DNA of 64,000 nt, from the NCBI GenBank assembly GCA_002786065.1, contig NHNY01000002.1:682001-746000 (forward strand), in the 5' to 3' direction. The notes below the pieces were generated by a model, which worked only from the letters and a program-made list of their open reading frames with translations, had not been told where the DNA came from and did no database searches. Made by a program: the position numbers and the translations under genes. Shown here piece after piece: positions 45,876-56,594 of the stretch (positions within the stretch are counted from its first letter, which is position 1; every line of letters begins with the position of its first letter). The DNA is from Microcyclospora pomicola. Its lineage: Eukaryota; Ascomycota; Dothideomycetes; Capnodiales.

Positions 45876-47461
45876 CAGCAGTCTGCTTCCTCTGCTCACA
45901 TTGCACCCTCGACTACGCCGTCCAACTGCCTCTCGACCAGATGATGAGTGTCAAGGTCGACTCCGCCATTTGCCTGCTGCCTCCCTCCCCCACCTACGCC
46001 AGCATCCGGCAAAGCCTCCACCATGTAACCTCCGAACCAAAGCACGGCAAGAGCATGGACGAATTCGCGCGAGAGGTGCGAGATGCCCTCGAGGTCTCGA
46101 TCGAGCCGCAGGAGTTGTTGGATATGTCGAGCAAACTCCGTGAGCAATACCACGACCGCTTGCAGAACTCGGACATCTCTATGCTGCCCTCCTACCAACA
46201 TACGCTGCCTACGGGCAAGGAGCGGGGTGACTTCCTCGCCTTGGACGTCGGCGGCTCCACCTTCCGGATTGCACTGATCCGATTGACGGGGAAACGGGGT
46301 GGCGAGGATAGTCTGCAGGTCCGCCGAATTCGCAGTTTCGTCATCGACAAGGCGGTGCGGGATTTGAAAGGGCAAGCGTTCTTTGATTGGATGGCGGAGA
46401 GGATCGAGAACATGCTGGTGCAGTACAATCACATGAACGGCACCATCAACGCACGATTGCAGATGGGTCTGGCTTGGTCGTTTCCGATCGAGCAGACCAG
46501 TCCCCGCAGTGGGAAGTTGCTGCCAATGGGGAAAGGGTTCAACGCGACACATGGGGTGGAGGGGCAGGACGTCAGCGAGCTGATCATGCGGTCCTGCAAT
46601 GCTCGACACTTGAATGTGGAGATGCGCGCGATCGTCAACGACGGGGCCGCGACTTTGATCTCTCAAGCATATCGGGATCCCTCCACTCGCATGTCCTTGA
46701 TCTTGGGCACCGGCACGAATGCTGCGGTGTTCCTCCCGGTCTCTGCTTTGGGTTGCGAGAAGTTCGGCCGCCGACCGGACAGTTGGTTCGCCGTGGCGAA
46801 ATACGTCCTGGTCAACACGGAGATCAGCATGTTCGGCAAACATGTCCTGCCCACCACACGATGGGATGACGAGCTCAACGCGAAACATGTCTTGCCTGAC
46901 TTTCAACCATTGGAGTACTTGGTTACTGGTCGATACTTGGGCGAGATCGTCCGTCTCATTCTCGTAGAAGCCATCACGAGTGCCGGACTGTTCAACGGCC
47001 AGCTACCTGCGCATTTCGACGAACCTTACTCCTTCGACACGCGCATTCTGGCAGTGTTTGAAAGCGATACATCTCCACGTCTGACCACCGCCCGTACCGC
47101 CTTCTTACGTGCCCATCCGCTGCGATCATCGCCTTCTCTCGCCGAGCTGGAGTTCATCCGCGCGGTGGGCAGTATGGTCTCCCGCCGCGCCTCGACCTAT
47201 CTCGCCATCGCCCTACACGCCCTCTGGACCCTGCGCACCGCTGAGGAGGGCCTCGAACCGGGAGAGACCAGCCACGTGACGATCGCGTGCAACGGGACCA
47301 TTGTCGAGAAATACCCGGCCTTCCGCACCAGCTGCCAACATCAGCTCGACGAGCTGTGTGTGCTGTCTGGTGCCGCTCGCGGAGCGGTCACGTTGGAGAT
47401 GGCGCCGGAATCGTCCATCTTCGGCGCAGCTGTGGCGGCGTGCAGTGTCGGCGACAGCTGA
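45872..47461 (+). CDS. Atypical hexokinase (XprF/HxkD-like)
   Basis: 529 aa, single exon. The hexokinase fold is recognisable: LALDVGGSTFR (122-132), LAWSFPIEQTSPRSG (200-214), PMGKGF, VND with Asp257, GTGTNA (279-284), NTE (315-317) and RYLGEIVRLI. Several catalytic-site positions differ from active enzymes: LGFTFSFP is LAWSFP, NTEWGxFD is NTEISMFG, and IRWTKGF is LPMGKGF. These match my recollection of the HxkD/XprF group of Aspergillus nidulans, a non-catalytic nuclear regulator of extracellular proteases under nutrient starvation. Loss of activity is therefore likely but unproven. The start at 45872 is the first ATG; one at 45941 (MMSVKVDS) is an alternative. An 8-codon uORF overlaps the first start. 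Confidence 0.85.
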   Translation: MTAVCFLCSHCTLDYAVQLPLDQMMSVKVDSAICLLPPSPTYASIRQSLHHVTSEPKHGKSMDEFAREVRDALEVSIEPQELLDMSSKLREQYHDRLQNSDISMLPSYQHTLPTGKERGDFLALDVGGSTFRIALIRLTGKRGGEDSLQVRRIRSFVIDKAVRDLKGQAFFDWMAERIENMLVQYNHMNGTINARLQMGLAWSFPIEQTSPRSGKLLPMGKGFNATHGVEGQDVSELIMRSCNARHLNVEMRAIVNDGAATLISQAYRDPSTRMSLILGTGTNAAVFLPVSALGCEKFGRRPDSWFAVAKYVLVNTEISMFGKHVLPTTRWDDELNAKHVLPDFQPLEYLVTGRYLGEIVRLILVEAITSAGLFNGQLPAHFDEPYSFDTRILAVFESDTSPRLTTARTAFLRAHPLRSSPSLAELEFIRAVGSMVSRRASTYLAIALHALWTLRTAEEGLEPGETSHVTIACNGTIVEKYPAFRTSCQHQLDELCVLSGAARGAVTLEMAPESSIFGAAVAACSVGDS

Positions 47462-50400
47462 ATGAATATGCTGTCTTTCACTGTTGATACACGAGACACT
47501 GTTTAATCGGATTGCAGGGCCATGGCAGGTATGTGACCTGCTACAACCTGTCCTTACGCACGGAAATGGAAAGAAAGGCAAGATGGAAGTCCAGAGACAT
47601 GTCTGCCTTGCTTCTCTTCGCAAGGAGGATAGAGCACAAGTCATAGACAGACTTGTCATTGCTGCTGCTACAACGTACACCGACCGTGGACTTGGCTCCT
47701 CACTCTCGTCGCTCCGTGATAGAGACAGGAGTAGACAATCATCTTCATCGATGAAGTGAAGACACTGCAGAGGTATTCAGAGATGATGTGAGGGGGGTGT
47801 TGCTTGTACTAAGACAGCTACCTGCATAGACACGTGCCACGCGGTAAAATAGGTCGTTTGACGACGTTAAGAGCCAGCAATCTCCGCCTCTGCTTCTGCC
47901 AGCAAATACCCAAACGTGGTCGACCGAGCCATTCGGGATGACCTGAGACATGGTCAATCCCATTCAAGTTGAAAACTGCCAGGTTGGTCTGCTATACACT
48001 TCTGTCCGTGTCAATGGACTCGTCCAGACCATGGGAGAAATGGACTTGTGCAAAGATGGGTTACATCGTAATGTTGAAGAAGAATGGGGTACAGAACATG
48101 AGGAGGCATGGGACGATAGGCAGAGGGAAAGGAAAGGGGATATGATAGAGGAGCGCACATCATCTTTCCGCCCGGTGCATTCCCATGCAAGACCGGACTG
48201 ATTGCAGAGCAGAGCCTGGTTGAGTCTGAAGACAGGGCTCGTTCGAGTAAGGAAGCAGACGACAAAGTCCCTCGGAGTCTGATGTATGAGGCCCTACCTC
48301 TGCAAGCTGTAACGAGATGAGCAAGAACTGCTCGATTGCCTACCTAGAGGAGGAGGTAGCGATGCTGATCTAGTCAATGTAGCGGATGATCTAGATAGAA
48401 CTTCGTCGAGGCAGGAGGGGAGAAAGGAATGATGGGGAGTTTATCGAGGATTAGAAAACATCCTATCAGATCTCATTGATCCTGTTGAGTGTTGAGGCAT
48501 CAATGTATCGATGTTGCATGATCTCGAGGTAGAATTGTAAGGTATGGATTCATTGATGAGCACGTGTGAACGACCGCACGTATCGAACAGGTTCGCGTGA
48601 ATGTGCTGCACTCACCAGCCCTCTCTCTCTGTTGATCTTCTTCCTCATCTTCTTCTCCAGCATCGTCTTCTCAATGCATTGGCGTGCCTTGATGGACCTT
48701 GCCATGCAAGCGACGACTGAGGACCGACTAGACTCTGTACGTCGTGCACGAAGGAGCATGCCGGCTCTCGAGAGTGAGAGGCAGGGGGGACATGTGCGCA
48801 TGCAGTTAGGTCTGCTTCATACTCGTAAAGCAGCGTGGGCATGTAAAGGATCCACAGCGTGAGAAAGACGGGCAGGAAGAACTTTCTCGGTCATCAGAAA
48901 GGGACAGATGGGCATGGGGAGACTGACGGCGTGAGACTGGTTGAGCTTGGCAGGGACAGGAAACAAGAGGCGCGTAGTCTGTGGTATGATTGGGCATGTG
49001 TTGGGGAGAACACTGCCGGATGACCTAACTGTGATGTTTTTTTGTCCTTGCTGTTGGCGCAGGAGGAGGAGGCAGAGGACGAGATGGACGAGCGGGATCG
49101 ATGAGGGTAAACAGATCGTATTAGACATCTGAGCTTGATCATCACCTGTTTCATGATATCTCGTAGCCAATGGATGAAGAAGAACGTCATCAATAGGTTC
49201 TGTGCAAGAGGTCTGCTGAACAAGAGAGTCGTCGGATCAAGAGCATTCGGTGTACAATACCAACGATGTTCTTACGACCTCGGGGTGCCGAAGTATCGTA
49301 CTCGACTGACGAACTCAAGGGAAGATATCAGTCGGTCTTGACTTCGAGCAAGCGCTGTAACTACAGTATGTGATGTAATCAACTGAGGTTGGTGGAGGAG
49401 CAGCGACACATTATTATTCTTGCGAAGCGCAGCAACAACAGTAGCCACAGCCTCGAAATCAAGCGCGCAGAGGTTCAGCATACTTCGCCATTGGAACCGA
49501 CGAATAGCAACACCATGTCGGCACCGAGGCTCCCGCTATTGCCTTTCAAGATCTCGCCAATGTTGCGTCAGCAGTGAAAGTCAGCTCAGGCAAGGCAAAG
49601 GTAAATACGCCGCAGCATGACCGTGCCCGCATCCCTCGTTCGTTCACGACCAGCACCCATCGCGATCGCGATCAAGAGTTCCAGACATGACATGTGAAAG
49701 AACTCGCGTGCGACAGGAGCTGCATTGGCAAGGAGGGGGGGAAAGGCATCAGTGACCTGCATGAGGTCACAATAAACATCGCTCTCCCCACCCTCCTGAT
49801 CGGGAAGAGTCGGGACGAGAGACGGGAATACTACTGGGCCGAGTCAATACTGCTGCTGGAGCGGGCAGGTGGTGCGCTGGGTACAGTATACACTATACAG
49901 TACGGAGTACATGCGCAGAGGAATTCTAAGCAATGTCGGGGTGATGTCAAACGGGCAGGGCGGTGCGAGGTCCCCAAGGTGCAGAGGCAGACCCGTAGCG
50001 CGTGCGTGCCGGCCGATGCACCCGCTCGCTTCCGCCCCCAGGTTTTGGGAGTCTGGGGGCCCATTCCGAGAGCACGCGAGCGATGTGATGCGGGCGGACT
50101 TTACATGTGACAGTGCTGTGTCGTGCTGTGCTGCACGTTGTGAGGTCCGGGGCTATTGCGACACACTTCCGCAGAGTAATGGACACGCGCTGGTGTTGTC
50201 GGAAGAACGCAGCGTAAGGCAGTCAGTCAGGCGAGCAAGGAGAGTTACAGCTAGCCGGCCGCGGCGTTGTGGAAAGTGTGCACGCGAGGAGGAAAGGGTG
50301 GATGGAGTCGTCGGCGCACGAGGATGGATCGGAAGGGGAGCGCGGTCGGGAGGAGTTGGAGCTGCGAGGGCTGGAATGCGCACTGAATGGGGTTGGTGGA

Positions 50401-50624
50401 TGGATGGACGTGATCAAGAGGACGGGACGCGGTGATTCGACCACGTCCTGAATCAAGTCATAAGTACAAGAGTTTGCTCGCTCTGTTGCGGGGATTCTGG
50501 GGAAGTCTGAATTGTTGTGACCGTGGTTCTTATTTACCTACTTTAGTGTTATATAAGGTATTCGACCTCGAGATCCGTTTGTCGTATTGAAAGTTATCGT
50601 ACATCAACCGCAAGGAGTCTCAAT
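47462..50624. other. Long intergenic, 3.2 kb
   Basis: No supported gene. Pyrimidine-rich tracts occur near 48615-48665. An Arg/Gly-rich plus-strand open frame at 49869-50435 has the composition of GC-rich noncoding DNA. The right end is the monooxygenase promoter. Confidence 0.5.
50550..50557 (+). promoter_or_regulatory. TATA box candidate
   Basis: TATATAAG lies about 70 bp before the monooxygenase ATG at 50625. It is a good TATA consensus at a plausible distance. Confidence 0.45.
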
Positions 50625-51990
50625 ATGTTGGACATGGAAGTGATCATCATCGGCGAAGGCCCCACTGGCTTGATGCTGGCTCAAGGCCTCAAGCAGGTCC
50701 GTATTTGACACGCTTTCTTCACAGCCAGACAACTGACAGGAGTGGTTGCACCAGGCTGGGATCAAGGCGATAGTCTACGAGCACAAGACAACACACGCCC
50801 GAGAATGGGGCATGACGCTCAACTGGCGGAATGATGCGATTGCGAAACTCCTGCCGGCCGACCTCCAGTCTCGCATCAAGGAGGCTTGGTGTGATCCGCA
50901 CCACGACCTGAAGGAAGACCACACGCTGCCACACTATGCCGGCCACAGCGGCGAGCTGTTGTATGAGCGGCCGGCACCACAGGAGATGCGCGTCAGTCGG
51001 AGCAAGCTGCGGGATTTGCTGGCAGAGGGCATCGACATCCAGGTATGTTCAAGCACACGCTGACCTCCCTTTCGAACCCACAACTTCATATGACCAGCTA
51101 CTGACAGCAAGACCCAGCACGGAAAGCGTCTACTCTCCATCACACAATGCGAGAACCACGTCGTGGCCATCTTCCAGGACGGAACCTCAGCAAAAGCTTC
51201 GCTCATTGTGGGTTGCGACGGGTCCCGAAGTGTGGCTCGTGAGCTGCTGGTCGGGTTCAAGGACTCCCAACTACAGAACATGGACATCTCCGCGTTCAAC
51301 TTCATCTGCAAATTCGACGCAGCGACCGCACAACTCATCCGAGCCCATCACCCTGTCGCATTCACCTCATACTCGCAACAAGGCGAGGTCTTCTGGGTCT
51401 CCACTCACGATGTCCCCGACCCGGCCGATCCTGCTGGATGGTCGTTCCAGATCTTCTTCTCTTGGACGGGCAGCCCACGGAGAAGTGACTTCGCCACCCA
51501 AGGCGAACGAACAGACTTCCTCCGATCCAGAGCGCCAGAGTATGCCGAACCATGGAAGACCATCCTGAGCGAGATCCCTGATGAGGCCGACTTCGTCATA
51601 GACCACGTCGGCCTATTCACCCCGTTCGACTGGTCAGATGTGCCACTGGAAGGTCGATTGACTCTTGCGGGTGATGCTGCACATTCTCTGTCTCCATATC
51701 GCTTCTCCGGACAAGGTTTGAACAGTGGTATCAAGGACGCTGCTCTACTCAAGGAACACCTCGTCACAGCTGAGCGCAGCGATGGCGGATGGTTCAAGGC
51801 AGTGAGACTGTACGAGGAAGAAATGAGAAATAGAGCACTCAAGGAGGTCCCATTGTCCGAGGCAGCAGGTGTCATGGCCCACGACTATGAGCAGGTGGTC
51901 AGCCAGTCACTGGTCGTCGAGACTAGTCAGATGGACCTTCAGTCCGGTGGAAAGGAGTACAGAGGACGCATCGACTCTGTCATGTCGTGA
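50625..51990 (+). CDS. FAD-dependent monooxygenase (PHBH/salicylate hydroxylase type)
   Basis: Three exons (50625-50696, 50755-51042, 51118-51990; introns 58 and 75 nt) encode 410 aa. The N-terminal FAD dinucleotide motif is VIIIGEGPTGLMLAQGL, where the usual GAGPxG carries Glu in place of Ala. Later motifs are VGCDGSRS (the DG motif that contacts FAD and NADPH) and LAGDAAHSLSPYRFSGQGLN (GD motif, riboflavin ribityl contact). Such enzymes hydroxylate aromatic or polyketide substrates with NAD(P)H and oxygen. The donor of the first intron is GTCCGT rather than GTAAGT, a weak site, but the frame demands it. The C-terminus lacks a membrane helix. Its stop is 27 bp from the convergent XprG-like stop. 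Substrate unknown; no gene cluster is apparent. Confidence 0.85.
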
Positions 51991-52017
51991 TTGAAGGACG
52001 CCATATGTGTTGCTTTT

Positions 52018-53704
52018 TCAGCTGACGTCTTCGCTAAAATATCTCTTACTCCTGCTTTTAGCGCTGGGTTTTGGGTCTCGCGGATCTGTAGGTAGTTTTG
52101 TATGATGAACAACATGAGGTCGGTAGACCGCATCCACGGGTGGCATCCAATCATCCAAACCCAAGGGAAAGTACTCGTACAGTAAATCGGCACTTTCATC
52201 TGGGCTGTTGATTGTGTTCAGCCCAAACGACGGCGGTCGAGGGAGGATTTGAAGCTTCTTCAGTACTCGTCCATCAGGAGGTGTAGAGTTACTGCCAGGT
52301 CTGGGAGAGTCGTCCTCAACTAAGGAGAGGTTGACGGGAGCAGGTGGGGGTGGTGGAGGCTTCCTCGTACGAGACATATCAGGTGATGATATGGCATACA
52401 CATTACCATTGTTGTATTGCGAGGTATGTGGAGGCACAGCAGTCATGGCAACTTGCGCAGTCGGACTAGGACCCTTCCATTCATAGTAATCGTTATGCGG
52501 GTGAGAATCATACTGCATTGACATGGCGGTCGCTGGTGCTTCCATTTTCACCGGGTTGGACGTTGGTCCATCGTTTTGGCGTTTAGACGAATCGCCCGTG
52601 GGAGTGCGACTGTGTGGGCCGGAGGTGTTGGTTTGTTTCTTGGGATGCCCACTGCCGCTCAAGGGAAGATCTTTGCGGGACTGAAAGTTCCTGGGGCTTC
52701 GACCACGCACAATGATGGCACCTGAAGAGACCTCGCAGATGGATATCTTCCCACCCGTGGCCAGCGTTGCCACGACCTTGAGCCTCACCACAAAATGCTG
52801 TTGCAGCTCTTTCCGGCGGCCATTATTGGCTGTGGCGATCCGGAACTGTAATCTCTTCCACTGAAACGGGAAGTTGGCGAAGTCCGCATCGAGATCCTGA
52901 ACATTCATGAGATCCAGAGGTATAGACGGCGGTTCTCTCTCCACCTTCTCATCCACAGCAGTCGGCGCAGTAGGATTCGCTGGTGTCTTCCATGGCACGG
53001 AAATGATTTTCACCGCATTGCCCTCTGTTGACTCCGTGGCCGAGATCATCAGCTCTTGTCCAATGATTCTGATCTGTTCCCCAGTGTCGGTCATGATGTA
53101 GCTGAGTGTGCGAGGTAATATGATCTCTCCAGTAATCTGAAACAGGTTCCTCCGATAACATGTCAGCTCGTTCATCGGCGGCTGCACGTCTCCTCCCGCC
53201 GCCCAAGGCGACTCTGCCAGAAAGAACATGCCATGGAGCTGAGCTGACAGCGATATTGTGGTCCGCCGATATGCGTAATCAAGAAGGGCATACTCGTACG
53301 TCGGCAGAGAGAAGCCGAGCAACTTGTTATCTCGTTCAATCGACGGAGTCTCGGGGTCATTCTGATCTTGATTCATTCCATTGTCGAATGCGCTCACAAC
53401 GTCGGAGAAAGGGTCGTCGTACGTGCTCGCGAACCGCTTGAGCTGGGGCGTCCCTTGCGGAGGGAGCCCGCCGAGGTTCAGGTCATCGCTTCTGCAGAGG
53501 GATGCTGGTTACGAGGAGTCACCTTGTAGGGGAAGTATTGGGTGATGGAACATACCCAGCATAGTCCGTATATGCCGACTGGTGCATGTCCACCGGCATA
53601 AGCATATCATGGTATGGGTCGGCACTCCCACCCACAGAAGGTTGCACCAGCTGTGTTGCCAAATAGGTCATAGTACTCGGGTCGAAACCGGCTGGTAAGT
53701 CCAT
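52018..53704 (-). CDS. Ndt80/PhoG-type transcription factor (XprG/VIB-1-like)
   Basis: Two exons (53704-53556 and 53491-52018; 64-nt intron GTATGT...CTGCAG) give 540 aa. The DNA-binding Ndt80 domain spans about residues 95-270. It contains ELTCYRRNLFQITGEI, QELMISATESTEGNAVKIISVPWKT, FPFQWKRLQFRIATANNGRRKELQQHF and SGAIIVRGRSPRNFQ, the signature of Neurospora VIB-1 and Aspergillus XprG. These p53-like immunoglobulin-fold factors activate extracellular protease genes and starvation or heterokaryon-incompatibility cell death. The remainder is Pro/Ser-rich and probably disordered. The start used is the in-frame ATG MDLPAGFDPS; the frame extends upstream without ATG. An overlapping uORF lies at 53730-53668. 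Exactly one Ndt80 paralogue is visible here; fungi often have more. Confidence 0.9.
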
Positions 53705-53730
53705 GTTGGCAGATGATGGCAGCGTAGCAT
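53668..53730 (-). promoter_or_regulatory. uORF overlapping xprG-like start
   Basis: ATG at 53730-53728 opens a 20-codon frame ending in TGA at 53670-53668 and overlaps the main ATG at 53704 in another frame. It could limit translation; not tested. Confidence 0.4.
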
Positions 53731-54846
53731 CAGGCCGCACGCCTCAGGTAGGATCGCTCGGTAGGTCGCATATGAGGTGAGGCCAGGCGGGCAGGTCGCG
53801 TGCAGTCTGCAGTCGTATGTATATCGCGCTGACCAGCGGTCTAACATGCGACGAGACCCGGAGTTGTGCTGCGGTCTGAGTGTGCGACGATCGTATATTC
53901 TTCCTTCGCTCTCCGCAGGCCAGTAGTGGTGAGGATGATGATGACGGGTCAAGCTGCTGGAAGGAATCCGCCGGGACAAGGGTATGGCAGGTCAGTAATA
54001 CGCGGGCATAGCGGAACACCCGACGGAGGATTTCCTTCGAGGCGCAGTGACCGGTATTATTGTTGCGCTGGACATGTACTGTGCGTGGATGGAGATTGCG
54101 GTGGATTGTGATGGTGTGTCGCGACACCACTTCACTCCAGCTCGTCTCACCAACCAGGCGGCCCCATCAGCCCTTAGGCGGCGGCAGCTGGGTCTAGCCT
54201 TGGGCGATCTGCCTTCTCCCACGAGCGCCCTGCCGCGATCGACAAAGCCATTCACGTGAAGGTGGCTTCAGGTTCAAGTCTCTGGAGATGTCATGATAGA
54301 TTGCTTTGATATATATGATACATGCACCCCATTATCCTACGACTTCACCATCAAGTGCTGGGGGAGAAGACGCCGACTGCAATGAGTGGTGTGCTCATTA
54401 CCCATCGCTAACATAGAGCCCACTCCTCCATCGCAGACTAGGCAATCTTGGTGGAAGGCTACCGTCTGAAGATATGTGGCGAGGAACAGTGCATTGATTT
54501 TACCCTTTCTGTTATATTCTTCACATCTGCGCCATAAATCAAGCGACGTGTGCCGCGCTGGAGATAGCAAGCTTCAATGACTGCTCTCAAGGCGGACTCG
54601 ATTTGCGACTTGTATATCGCGTAACTACGGGGCTTGTTGCTATGCAGCACACTCGCAAGGCCTGTTCGCCAGATCCTGTTGGACCAGTTGCAGCACAAAG
54701 CAACGCTTTTGAGAGCATGATAAGTCATATCCTGCTTAATCTTTGTTTAACAATCATGGGGTATCTTATATCTCCTCAGCGAACTCCGATCACGCCGTGA
54801 CGCCAGACCCGTCCCACACATCCCAAGAAGCGTCATCATAGCAGAA
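53705..54846. other. Intergenic, XprG-like leader
   Basis: 1.14 kb, tandem on the minus strand between the XprG-like start and the NC2-beta stop. Probably the XprG-like promoter and long leader. No gene is supported. Confidence 0.55.
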
Positions 54847-55556
54847 TCAGGCCTCCCCTGGTTCAGCAGCATTGAACTTTTCTGTTGCTGACCGAAACAA
54901 AGCCTCTTGTGCCTTGATGAGCTCTTCCGAGGACAACCCGCTTTGTTCCACTTTGTTCTGCTTCTTTTCTCGTGACTGTTCCGCTCTGTCAGCTACTGGA
55001 GTAGACTTCATATCCTCATCACCTCGTTCAAACACGTACCGCTTGACTACTCTTGAAGCTGTCTGCCACGGTCAACAGCTCCGGCACATACTCGCTGAAC
55101 CCGAGATCGTCCAGAGCTTTCGTGATGTGTTCGCATGCAATCGTCTTCTTCGCCTCGCGCTCCGCAATCTCGTTCGCTTCGGAGCTCAACATCGTAATGA
55201 ACTCGACACAGCACTCGATCAGGAGGTCGCGCGTGTCCTTGGCGAAGCTGAAACCCGAACCACTGGCATCGGAGGAGCCATTCTTTGCTGCAGTTTGCTG
55301 GAGGACTTCGGTGATGATCTTCTGGACGGTGGCTGACGGCAATGGATTAGGAGGCATTCTTTGAACGGTGCGTGATTGAAGGAGAGTAGAATGAAGTGTA
55401 TTGTGATTCCCTTGCTCTTTCAACTGGGGGCCAGGTGGTAATACCTTTAGGAAGCGAAAGATCATCATTGCCTACGTGAATCTGTCAGCTCTCTCTTTCA
55501 TTCTTTCCTGTGAATATGGTTGCACGAGACTACCTCCAAATTCTTTGTCCGACATC
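54847..55556 (-). CDS. ncb2: NC2-beta/Dr1 histone-fold repressor
   Basis: Four exons (55556-55535, 55471-55445, 55332-55040, 54975-54847) of 22, 27, 293 and 129 nt give 156 aa. MSDKEFGGNDDLSLPKATVQKII is the typical start of NC2-beta, formed across two tiny exons. The histone fold (about residues 14-100) contains DLLIECCVEFITMLSSEANEIAEREAKKTIACEHITKAL. The tail has EKKQNKVEQSGLSSEEL, also a family signature. NC2-beta pairs with NC2-alpha, binds TBP on promoters and represses or redistributes RNA polymerase II transcription. Introns are 63, 112 and 64 nt. The last acceptor (GGAACAG) was chosen because it keeps the frame and joins QA to SREKKQNK, as in homologues. Confidence 0.88.
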
Positions 55557-56594
55557 TTGTAGCAGAAACGACCGTCCTTTCTGACTTTTAGGCTGGATTA
55601 TGGCTTCGCAGCAGAGAGAGAGCTCAAAGCGACTGTCTCAATCCGGGCTCGCGGGCATTCTTACATGTGACAGAGCCAGCATGTGAAGTCGTCCCGACAC
55701 TTCGGCGGAGGCGGGAGTGCCAAGCAATTTAGCTTGTCAGACCTCTTGAACTTTTCCCGTGTCGTTGCTGTTCTATCACCTCTCTTCCACAATCACAACA
55801 AGCAAAAGGTATGTTTTGGACACTTTCTTCTCCCCTCTGCTCACACATATCGAGATGACAATTGTCGCCCCTATCCTACGATTCTAACCCTTTCGGTGGT
55901 GATTGACTGCGGCGCCAAACCGCTGGCTGAATACGATCAATCTTCTGCACACTTGCTCATGTTGTCTGCTTCGAGAAGTCTTACTGACTCTATAAAGCTC
56001 TATAGGCAATAGGAATCCTCGTGGCTGCGGTGACACAGACTTACACTTAGCTGCGTTGCTCTGAGGTCTTGTCTGTCCTTTATACAGCCTGCGTTTCCAT
56101 CATACAGGTCGGTCAGCCCACCTCCTCTCCTCCCCACCTTCAATGATGAACAAAACATGTACTATCAAATACCGATCTTCATGACGGAACAAACTGGTTC
56201 GATTACCTGAAACAACTCAAACTGGTGTCAAGCATTGCGCGGAATATACTTGTTCCTGTCACTCGAAGCTGACAAGGTGTTAGGTAGGTTGTGTAACAAG
56301 ATATAATTATGCTTTCTCACCATACTTGGTTCCGCATTGGTAAGTCTGTCCTGCTGTGTTTATCATCGCTTATGATGCAACAAAACATTCCATGCTAAGC
56401 CTGAGGGTTCCGACCTGATGCTGTTAAAATGTATTGCTTTTCATCTTTCGACTGAAGCATTTTCCTATCAAATACGTCCTTGCTGTTTACTTCATGAGGC
56501 ACCGGCTGACCACCATGTCAGTATCCAGGCCAATTCATTGCGTCCTCTTAAACCAGCTATCCATGCCTCACGTTTTTGTCGTCTCCAACTTCCT
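55557..56594. other. Intergenic, NC2-beta to SDR
   Basis: 1.04 kb, tandem on the minus strand, AT-richer than the flanks. NC2-beta promoter on the left and SDR 3' flank on the right. No gene is supported. Confidence 0.55.

Noticed and set aside
45896-46906. 336-aa minus-strand open frame
   Set aside because: Antisense shadow of the hexokinase-like gene; His/Gln-rich, with no domain and no own promoter context.
49869-50435. 188-aa plus-strand Arg/Gly-rich frame
   Set aside because: Composition reflects GC-rich noncoding DNA; no recognisable motif.
52018-53397. Velvet-family regulator
   Set aside because: First impression only; the WKRLQFR...NGRRKELQQHF and SPRNFQ blocks are those of Ndt80/VIB-1, not velvet.
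54270-54290. tRNA-like B-box (GGTTCAAGTCT)
   Set aside because: No matching A-box or cloverleaf upstream.
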